DNA of 64,000 nt from Larix kaempferi (Eukaryota > Streptophyta > Pinopsida > Pinales > Pinaceae). How positions within the stretch are numbered: the first letter of the stretch is position 1; every line of letters begins with the position of its first letter. The DNA lies in contig BSBM01000764.1 in assembly GCA_027924585.1 (NCBI GenBank), positions 1,630,001 to 1,694,000 on the forward strand, read 5' to 3'. The notes under the pieces are model-generated. The model was not told where the DNA came from. It was given only the letters and a program-made list of their open reading frames with translations, and searched no databases. Below are positions 24,340 to 33,255 of the stretch, one piece after another. A program made the translations under genes and the position numbers.

Positions 24340-27300
24340 ATGATGAATCGGAGGCTTTCTTTGGAAACTAATCCAAATCCAATTGTAGAGGATACCACGG
24401 TTCATCCTATTAATCCACGACAAGAGGGACCTTCAATTTCCACAATAGTTGTTGAACAAGCACCGCATGGAAGTAATCAAGAAGCAAAACATAGGTGCTC
24501 ATTAGGGGATGTTTCAATTCCCACTTCAAGTCAAAGTGATAAGTTACCATCTCAAGATGAAGCTAATGGAGAAACACAAAATTTGTTATCCGGATTTGGT
24601 TATACAAGTGATGAAGTTAGAGAGGTGTTGGGCATGTTGCCTACTGTTGAAGAAGAAAATGTTATCCGAACCATTGATGAGGATGTTGGACTTCCACAGA
24701 CCATCGATGAGGATGTTGGACTTCCACCATCCAACTACCAGGAAGAGAATGAAGGACACCAAGCTACTACTGAAATGCCAGAGCGCCTTGGTGATGCGCT
24801 ACATGATAGAATTCCAACCCCCTTACCTCCACTAGCGAGCACACGTTGAAGAACTCTGAAGTGTATACAAGTTGATCAAAGTCTCCTCAATTCCATTGAA
24901 GGTACGCTATCTAAACGTAGTATTGCTTATCAAACTCAACAGATACTTGATAAATATTTTGTTTCTAAATGTGATGGAGATAAATGTATATTATTTTTAT
25001 CATTGTTAAAATCTAGGAGCATGAATGTTGTTACAAAAAAGTTAGGGATAAAGATGATAAAGAATTCTTAACCAAGTTCTCATATAGTTAAAAGCTTAGT
25101 AGATGTGTTTGGTAAAATTGATAAGAACACACGTTCAAAGGACCGCAATGCATCTTGTCGTGTGTTGTCATAAGCAATTGCAAATAAGAACACCAGGGTC
25201 CTTTGTATTCTCAGGCATACACCTCAACTAGTTAATTTGAATGTAAAAACCCTCCGTAGGTATTCTATTAGAAGAGAACATCTCGACACAACCAATCAGA
25301 TAGATTTTTGGGCCTTTATTGGTTGGTTACCACGTCGTGACATGAAGCTAGTTGATGCAGTGAAGGGACTAGTGCAGAGTTTTTCGCATGATCACACAAG
25401 GCCTTCTTCAAACCGAAACGATGTACTAAAACTAAGAAGGGGTTCAAAGGATTGTGAACCAAATAATAAGCATCTTCTTGATATAACACAAACAGAACTA
25501 TATGAGAAATTTAGGAATGAACATAGACAATTGAACTTGGGGCAAAGATCTTTCGAGAAATGTAAACCATGGTATGTTAGAATAAATACTCTTTATAACA
25601 CTTGTTGTTGTAGATACCTTGTAGAATATGAATATTACTATGAAACATTTTTGTACATTCGTCGTGTGTTGCATACTAACCATGTGCAAGATTGCTCCCT
25701 AGCAATACCACCGACTTTATCAAGAGAATTCATTCATAGCATCATGCGCAATAGGCCCGAGGGGCAAACATACTATGCAAAATATTGTTTGGATGGAACA
25801 TGCCCCAACTGTGGTGGAATGACATTATTGAGCCAATGTATGCATGAGAGTGGAGATAGTGAATTTGAGAAAATGCTTGTAGACATGAAAAGTTTCAAAT
25901 ATATCAGCTATGAAATAGTCCTAGGGAAAGAAAGCAAAAAAATACAATTGGTGACATCCCAGGTATGCATTTATATCTATAAAATTATGTTTGAACAGTT
26001 ACATTTCAATCCTTGCTTATAAAAAAACTAACATTGAGATCATTTTGTGTCACCAGGTACCAGTTAGTGACTTCGTCAAGGAATTTATTGAAAAGACACA
26101 TGATTATGTTCATCATGTCCACTTGGCATGATGGCAAGACGAACAGTTTAGAATATGTAGAGATACATTTCCCCGTGGTACTATACTTTTAGTTGTTGAT
26201 TTTGCTAAGAACTACACTCTGCAACCTCAAAATGAGATCCAAAGTCAGTATTATCACTTTGAGCAGGTTTCCTTGATGGTCCATATCACATATAGGCATG
26301 GCCCAAATAGCACTGAAGAGCAAAGAGAAATTATGAAGGAATATCACTTCTACATAAGTGATGATAGGTGCCACGACTTCCACTATGTACGTCATTGCTT
26401 CATCATGTTCTATGATCACTTGAAGGGAAGGAACATACAGATGGATTGACACTGGATTTGATCTGATGGATGTGCTGGTTAGTTAAAAAATGCACGCATA
26501 TTTCAATGGTTGTGTTCATTGCATAAAAACTACAAAGTGCCACATATGTGGAACTATTTTGAGACTGGGCATGGTAAAGGAGAGCATGATGGAGCTAGAG
26601 CATGTGTCAAAAAATCCCTACGAAGAGAGGAATTGAAAGTATCTACATAATCTACTATTCAAAATGGTCAATCTATAGTCAGGTGGTGCACGTCAGTAAT
26701 GGGACAGGAATCAACTATGCGAGTAGAATCAACAAGAAAGAGACACGTGGAGAGATTTTTTGGGAAGGCGGTAGACATAGATCGTTCACATGAATGGGAA
26801 TGTAAGACTATGCCTGGGACTCGTGGCTTTCATTCGGTTCGAAGCTCTGATAACCCAGTATTTGAAATTTGGACTAGAAAACTTGCTTGTTTTTGCCCGC
26901 CTTGTTGTGATGGTGACTGGGATGGGTGTGAATCATTGGATTGGGTTGATGGATGGGATCGCATATCAATTCCACTTGATCAGCGTGCCATTGTTGAGTT
27001 AACTTCGTTGGAAGAAGACCAATGATCTATTTCTGCAGATTTTGATCATGTCTCAGACTTTGTACAACCCAGTATGATGCATTTCCTTAACATTTTTTTG
27101 TTTGTTTACGTAGTGTTCAAATGCACATTAATGGCCTTGTATCGCACGAAAAATATTTTGATCATATACCTACAATCATATAATGTAGGGCACATATACG
27201 TAGTGGTTGCCTCAAAAGATAATGAATGGGGTGGTGATTATTGGTTGGCATGCAGTATAGATGGAAAGCAAACCCTCATTATGTCCATGACTGACAATGA

Positions 27301-27577
27301 AAACAACCACTACCCAACTGGGTCTATGGTTGTTAAAGGTGAATACTTGACACACGACAACAATGAAAGAAAGAAGGGTGGATATGTTTACAGGGATTAC
27401 AAACTAGGTGCAAGTTTGTATCACTTTACCAACTTAATCATTGGTACAAACCTCCAGGTACAAACAATGCCTAGCTGAAATTCATCGAAGGTACGCTACT
27501 TCTTACTGGATACAGAGCACGAGAGACTAATGGAGACCATCAGTATAAGAGATGATCCAGAGGGTTTGGTTGTATGA
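24340..27577 (+). pseudogene. DDE-transposase-like gene, three visible exons, 10 in-frame stops
   Basis: Exon 1 runs 24340-25962 in one frame despite stops at 24847, 25069 and 25171. Exon 2 is 26057-27071, after a 94-bp GT-AG intron, and exon 3 is 27189-27577. The N-terminus is acidic with TIDEDVGLP repeated twice (near 24673). Mid-protein, KPWYVR...NTCCCRY...YYETF (near 25565-25650) and CLDGTCPNC (near 25790) look zinc-binding. Exon 2 has LLVVDFAKNY with Asp at 26198, SDGC at 26462 and GHGKGEHDG at 26567, a plausible D-D-(E/H/D) catalytic set, then a Cys-rich tail, CFCPPCCDGDWDGC, near 26890. Exon 3 adds WGGDYWLACSIDG and a YPTGSMVVKGEYL segment. Stops at 26129, 26447, 26459, 26480, 26648, 27023 and 27476 fit CGA, CAG, CAA or TGG decay. 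I recall similar uncharacterised transposon-like proteins in invertebrates and early land plants; a Sola-type or unnamed superfamily is possible. No TIRs were identified. Confidence 0.75.
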
Positions 27578-27852
27578 TAATACATGGGATCTAGCATGAT
27601 GAGGTATGTTACATACTTTAATACTATACTATTTATACTATTTGTAATTGAAAATTGCTATATGCTCAATTTTCACATGTATGTTGTTTATGAATATGTC
27701 AATTTTGTGTTCTTGATATGCCAAATTTACATCTATGTTGTTTATAAATATGCCAAAAGTTCTCTCGTATGTCAAGTTTATGAATATGCCATTTTTTACA
27801 TATGATCAATAAACCCTAAGATTATGGTGATTTAACGCTAATTTGTTTGATT
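27578..27852. other. AT-rich spacer with short degenerate repeats
   Basis: Phrases like tgttgtttatgaatatgcca recur about four times between 27680 and 27790. No gene is seen. Confidence 0.5.
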
Positions 27853-28310
27853 GAATACACATGGTGATCTTCATCATCACCACCATCATCATCATCTTCA
27901 ACAATATCTTCATCATCATTGCCATTTCCCCCTTCCTCATCAACATCTTCACCATCATCATCATCTTCTTCATCATCATCATCTTCCCATCACCATCACC
28001 ATTATCATCATCATCAAAATCTTCATCATCATCATTGTCACCATCATCATCAAAATCTTCATCATCATTATCATCTCTAGGTTCCTCATCACCATCACCA
28101 TAAACATCACCATCACCATCAACATCACCATCACCATCACCATCATTATCAACGTCTTGATCATCATCATCATCACCATCATCATCCCATCACCATCTCC
28201 ATCTTCATCACCCTCACCATCACCATCACCCTCACCATCACCCTCACCATCACCTGCACCATCACCATCAATGTCTTCATCATCATCACCATCATAATCA
28301 TTGTCACCAT
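27853..28310 (+). repeat. Second (CAT)n minisatellite block
   Basis: Same triplet composition as 21184-23395, including ccccttcctcatcaacatc near 27926 (compare 23205) and tctctaggttcctcatc near 28073. It abuts the 359-bp satellite at 28311. Confidence 0.92.
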
Positions 28311-29606
28311 AAGTGCCCGTAGGATGATTTTGCAAGGTGGACCCCCGTGTGCAAACATTGCACACTCCCTTACTGAGCAAAACCCTAGTTTCCAAAATGG
28401 ACCTACAAGGTGACACCTGGGCCATGGGACCGAAGGAGGGGGGCACCCCTAGCACTGTCCCGGTGCCCTGAATCCAATGGAGTCGATGGTTCATTGATCT
28501 GAGCCACGGTCGTCCTTCTATGGCTCGTTCCGTCTCACATCCAAAAGGCCTTCAGGGACACCTGTTGGATACCTACCAGGGGCATAAAACTCCAACTGTG
28601 CAACAAAACTGGGTTTCGAAGAGTCATGCAAGTGTGTCTAGGAAGGTTTTGGCTGGGAACGCTAGCCATAAGTGCCCGGAGGATGATTTTGCAAGGTGGA
28701 CCCCATGTGCAAAAATTGCACACTCCCTTACTAAGCAAAACCCTCAGTTTCCAAAATGGACCTACAAGGTGACACCTGGGCAATGGGATTGGAGGAGGGG
28801 GGCACCCCTAGCACTATCCCGGTGCCTTGAATCCAACGGAGTTGACGGTTCATCGATTCGAGCCACGGTCGTCATTCTATGGCCTGTTCCGTCTCACATC
28901 CAAAAGGCCTTCAGGGACACCTACTGGATACCTTCCGGGGGCATAAAACTCCAACTGTGCAATAAAAATGGGTTTCGGGGAGTCATGCAAGTGTGTCCAG
29001 GAAGGTTCCGGCTGAGAACACTAGCCATAAGTGCTCGGAGCATGATTTTGCAAGGTGGACCCCCGTGTGCAAAAATTGCACACTCCCTTACTGAGCAAAA
29101 CCGTAATTTCCAAAATGGACCTACAAGGTGACACTTGGGCCATGTGAGCGGAGGAGGGGGGCATCCCTAGCACTATCCTGGTGCCTTGAATCCAACGGAG
29201 TCGATGGTTCATTTATCTGATCCACGGTTGTCATTCTATGGCCCGTTCCATCTCGCATCCAAAAGGCCTTCACGGACACCTGCTGGATACCTACCGGGGG
29301 CATAAAACTCCAACCGTGCAACAAAACCGGGTTCTGGGGAGTCATGCAAGTGTGTATAGGAAGGTTCCGGCTGGGAACACTAGCCATAAGTGCCCAGAGG
29401 ATGATTTTTCAAGGTGGACCCTCATGTGCAAAAATTGCACACTCCCTTACTGAGCAAAACCCTAGTTTCGAAAATGGACCTACAAGGTGACACCTGGGCC
29501 ATGGGACTAGAGGAGAGGGGCACCCCTAGCACTATCTCAATGCCTTGAATCCAATAGAGTTGACGGTTCGTCAATCCAAGTCATGTTTGTCATTCTATGT
29601 CTCGTT
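28311..29606 (+). repeat. 359-bp satellite, subfamily A, about 3.6 copies
   Basis: Units begin at aagtgcccg near 28311, 28670, 29029 and 29388, an exact 359-bp period. Copies are highly similar, such as gcaaggtggacc...ctgagcaaaaccctagtttcc and ttcagggacacctg. The last copy breaks off near 29606 where the sacsin/NO VEIN-like fragment begins. Minus- and plus-strand frames here (for example 28520-29131) are satellite read-through and are not called. Confidence 0.95.
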
Positions 29607-30010
29607 TTATACCCCTACATCCTGAGAAGGTTGAAGTTGTAAAGCCACAACTCTCTAGCTTTCATCCTGAAGCTCTTTTGTTTATGTCTAAGATAAATAA
29701 GCTCTTAGTTCGTGAGCTAGAACATATCGATCTTAATAGAATTTATGGGCTATGGGCTATTGCATTAGCTTTTTCTATGGGTGAGCAGCTTACAAAAGGA
29801 AATATGGTGGCTGTAGGTATCTATGCTTTTCTTTCGACGAAAATTGTAGCAGGATTTCCATTGGAAATACAGGAAGATTTTTTACTGGTTTCGTCAAGAG
29901 AATGTATCATTTTATTGAACAAGTGGAACCAGGGAATCCTTCATTGTGTTCCATTATCATTTTGTTATGCAAATACGAACGAGTTCCCCCTCTTCACCTT
30001 TTTCTCTTGA
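29597..30010 (+). pseudogene. Fragment of a sacsin/NO VEIN-like HATPase protein
   Basis: The 137-codon frame contains FHPEALLFMSKINKL, then AIALAFSMGEQL, VGIYAFLSTKIV, FPLEIQEDFLLVSSRE and LLNKWNQGILHCVP in order. From memory, these match the region after the Hsp90-like ATPase fold in plant sacsin/NO VEIN-related proteins, where the pattern is VYAFLPTEM...FPFIIQADFLLASSRE...NKWNQGIL. The first ATG lies in satellite sequence, so the start is not genuine. The segment between the LSKI and AFPNGE-like blocks is shorter than I would expect, which suggests an internal deletion. It is wedged between the two satellite subfamilies and is probably a captured or degraded exon. Confidence 0.6.
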
Positions 30011-30415
30011 AGTTTATGTTAGGTTCTCTCAGTCTGCACCTGCCACTTAGTCTGACATGAATTATGGTCACTAGATAATCTGGTGCAGGTAAGAGTTATA
30101 CCTAAACTGCTTGCTTTGGTTTCAGAACCGGTGCGTGGTTTTAAAACAGGATCAACCTTTTATGGCCTACCCACCTGAAATTTTTAACCTTTGAAACTAG
30201 CCCGATAGAGTCATAGGGGTATTATTTCTCAAATTCATTTAAGTGGGTTGAGTGGAGGAGCATGAGCGCTTTTGAACTAGGAAGAGGTAAAATGAGCTAG
30301 GTTGAGGACAATAAATGCTGTATTTTTCCACACAATCTAATGGAAAATGGCCACGGAATTAGGCGGGATAACTCCCTATCAACAATGACTAGCACAGATC
30401 TACAAAATGAATGAA
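30011..30415. other. Spacer between ATPase fragment and satellite B
   Basis: No recognisable coding sequence. It could be intron or flank of the captured ATPase fragment. Confidence 0.4.
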
Positions 30416-31995
30416 AGCACTAGGCCATGAGAAGACAAGGGAGAGGGCCCTTTAGAAGTAATTGCATGCCAGGAGACCAATGGAGTTGACGGTTCGTTGA
30501 TCCGACCTCCAGTTTCCGAGCTATGACAAGTTGCAAGTTGCATGAAAATGTCGTTCAGGGACACTTGGTGACTTTCCGTCTGGGAGCCAAAAAGAAAACG
30601 GAGTAGCAAGATTGCATGCCGTTGGCTCCTGCAAGTGTGTATGGGCAATGCCGACGTGGGAACACTGCCAACACTGGCTCGGGGGGGGGGGGGGGGGGGG
30701 GGGGGTTTGCAGAGTTGACCCACCAATGCGAGATTGCAAGCAATAAAACTGAGCAAAACCCTAGTTTACGAAATGAATGCACAATGAAGGCACTAGGCCA
30801 TAAGAAGACGAGGGAGAGGGCCCCTTAGAGGTAATTGCATGCCAAGAGACCAACGCAGTTGACGGTTCGTCGATCCGACCTCCGGTTTCTGAGCTATGAG
30901 GAGTCCAGGAGCCAAAAAGCAAATGGATCAGCAAGATTGCGTGCCATTGGCTCCTGCAAGTGTGTATGGGAAATGCCGACGTGGGAACATTGCCAACACT
31001 GGCTCGAGGGGGGGGTTTTGCAGAGTTGACCCACCAATGCAAGATTGCATGTAATGAAATTGAGCAAAACCCTAGTTTACGAAATGAATGCATAATGAAG
31101 GCACTAGGCCATGAGAAGACGAGGGAGAGGGCCCCCTAGAGGTAATCGCACACCAGGAGACCAACGTAATCGATGGTTCATCGATCCGACCTCCGATTTC
31201 TGAGCTATGAGGAGTTGCAAATCACATGAAAATGTCATTCATGGACACTTGGTGACTTTCCGTCGAGGAGCCAAAAAGCAAACAAAGCAGCAAGATTTCA
31301 TGTCGTTGGCTCCTGCAAGTGTGTATGGGCAATGCCGACGTGGGAACACTTCCAACATTGGTAGGGGGGGTTTTGTAGAGTTGACCCACCAATGCGAGAT
31401 TGCATGCAATGAAACTGAGCAAAACCCTAGTTTACGAAATGAATGCACAATGAAGGCACTAGGCCATGAGATGACGAGGGAGAGGCCCCCCTAGAGGTAA
31501 TCGCACACCAGGAGACCAACAGAGTCAATTGTTCGTCGATCCGACCTTTGGTTTCCAAGATATGAGGAGTTGCAAGTCGCATGAAAATGTCGTTCAGGGA
31601 CACTTGGTGATTTTCCGTCCGAGAGCCAAAAAGAAAATGGAGCAGCAAGATTGCATGCCATTGGCTCCTGCAAGTGTGTATGGACAATGCCGATGTGGGA
31701 ACATTGCCAACATTGGAATGGGGGGGGGGGTGTTCAGATTTGGCCCACCAATGCGAGATTGAATGCAATGAAACTGAGAAAAACCGTAGTTTACGAAATG
31801 AATGCACAATGAAGGCACTGGGCCATGAGAAGACGAGGGAGAGGGACCCCTAGAGGTAATCGTAATCCAGGAGACCAACGGAGTCAACGGTTCGTCGATC
31901 CGACCTCCGATTTCCGAGCTATGACGAGTTGCAAGTCGCATGAAAATTTCGTTCAGGGACACTTGGTGACTTTCCGTTCGGTACACTTGGAGACT
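30416..31995 (+). repeat. ~359-bp satellite, subfamily B, about 4.4 copies
   Basis: Units recur at taggccatga and variants near 30421, 30794, 31105, 31460 and 31819, with spacings of 373, 311, 355 and 359. The second unit lacks about 50 bp around 30900. The first is lengthened by a G-tract. The phrases ctgagcaaaaccctagttta, ttcagggacacttggtgac, tgcaagtgtgtatgg and gacggttcgtcgatccgacc correspond in order to subfamily A at 28311-29606. A and B are therefore diverged forms of one satellite. Confidence 0.93.
30681..30705 (+). repeat. G25 homopolymer inside satellite B
   Basis: Uninterrupted run of 25 G. The same position in the following units has 8 G (31008-31015), 7 G (31364-31370) and 11 G (31720-31730). 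Confidence 0.9.
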
Positions 31996-33002
31996 TTCGG
32001 TCCTCCTAGGGTTTATGTTTTTTAAGGCTTGTATAACTTCCTTCTTGACAACTCACCTCTTATATCATGTTAAATTTTTTATACTTGATCTAGATAAATG
32101 CTTTATACCAATCATAACCATTAGCTCAATGCATAAATTTAACCATAAAACATTTACATAAAGAATTTAACATGTAGGATCTAGTTAAGAATAACAATGC
32201 ACAAGAGGCACAACATTTTATCCCTAGAAACCCTCATGGGGAAGAAAACCTAGCAACCTTTCTTAGAATAATTATATGTTTAGAAAACAAGTACAATGAA
32301 ACCACATGAACAAACCCTAACCCTGAAGGGTTTTACCACATGAAAAAACCTTAACGACACATGACAACAAGAGTACTTATCTACATGAAGATGACCTCCA
32401 AGCCATAAGGATATCCAAGCATATCCTTCCCAACCAACAATAGAAGGCACTTTATTTCTCGAATCTTGAGGTAACGTTTGTTCCTTACACCAATGCTGCT
32501 TTGAGTACTTGTGTGTAGTTACTCATATGTAGTGTTGAATCTAATTGTACAATCAAATATTGGGCGTTGATGAAATGTGTAGCATGTATTGCACTTAGTT
32601 TTATTAAATTACACTTGAACATTGATTTAACTTGTAATTTAATCATCCAAACTCACAAATTTTAATTAGACCTAGATCTAATTAGTGTGCATGAGTGAGT
32701 TCATTGAAACCTTGAAAAACATTGTATTGCACTTATTTTGATTAAATTACACGAGCAAAAAATTTGACTTAACTTGTAATGATCATCCAAAATCACAATT
32801 TTTAATTAGATACCAATTAGTGCACGCATGTAGTGAGTTCATTGAAACCTTTAAATATAATAGTTTGTTCTTTTGACATAGCGCATTCATGAGTAATAGA
32901 TAATCCACACAAATCAACACAATAGATTGACACAAGAACATGTGGAAACCGAAGAACAAATACAAAGTGAAATGTATAATTCATTTATAAGTGAAATGTT
33001 AA
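31996..33002. other. AT-rich spacer, no gene recognised
   Basis: Many stops in all frames. A repeated phrase, attaaattacac(t/g)...acttgtaatttaatcatccaaa...ttttaattaga, occurs near 32606-32665 and 32745-32805, an old duplication of about 140 bp. The phrases aaaccctcatggggaagaaaaccta (32229) and ccctgaagggttttaccac (32321) resemble LTR-type sequence but no element boundary was found. Confidence 0.4.
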
Positions 33003-33250
33003 AGTACATGTCTCCAAAAGTACATGTATCCAAAAGTACATATATATCCAAAAGCACATGTATCCAATGAAGTCAATGTACATGTCTCCAAAAGTACATG
33101 CACAATGAAGTCAATGTACATGTCTCCAAAAGTAAATGTATCGAAAAGTACATATATATCCAAAAGTATCCAAAAGCACATGTGTCCAAAACTATCCAAA
33201 ATTATCCAAGCCACATGTACATGTATCCAAATGTACATATATCCCATAAG
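33003..33250 (+). repeat. Minisatellite of tacatgtatccaaaag units
   Basis: Degenerate units of about 16-20 bp (tacatgt(a/c)tccaaaag) repeat about a dozen times, with a longer interspersed unit caatgaagtcaatgtacatg. It lies directly downstream of the stop codon (33256-33258) of the minus-strand multi-exon gene. Confidence 0.85.
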
Positions 33251-33255
33251 ACACA

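Noticed and set aside
28520-29131. 203-codon plus-strand frame and several minus-strand frames in the 359-bp satellite
   Set aside because: The period of 359 is not a multiple of three and the frames are satellite read-through without family motifs.
30400-31986. Repeated minus-strand frames with poly-Pro (opposite the G-tracts)
   Set aside because: These come from satellite B units; frame and length change with each unit's G-tract length.
28311-31995. Regularly spaced repeats as a CRISPR array
   Set aside because: The repeat is hundreds of bases with no unique spacers, in a clearly eukaryotic context.
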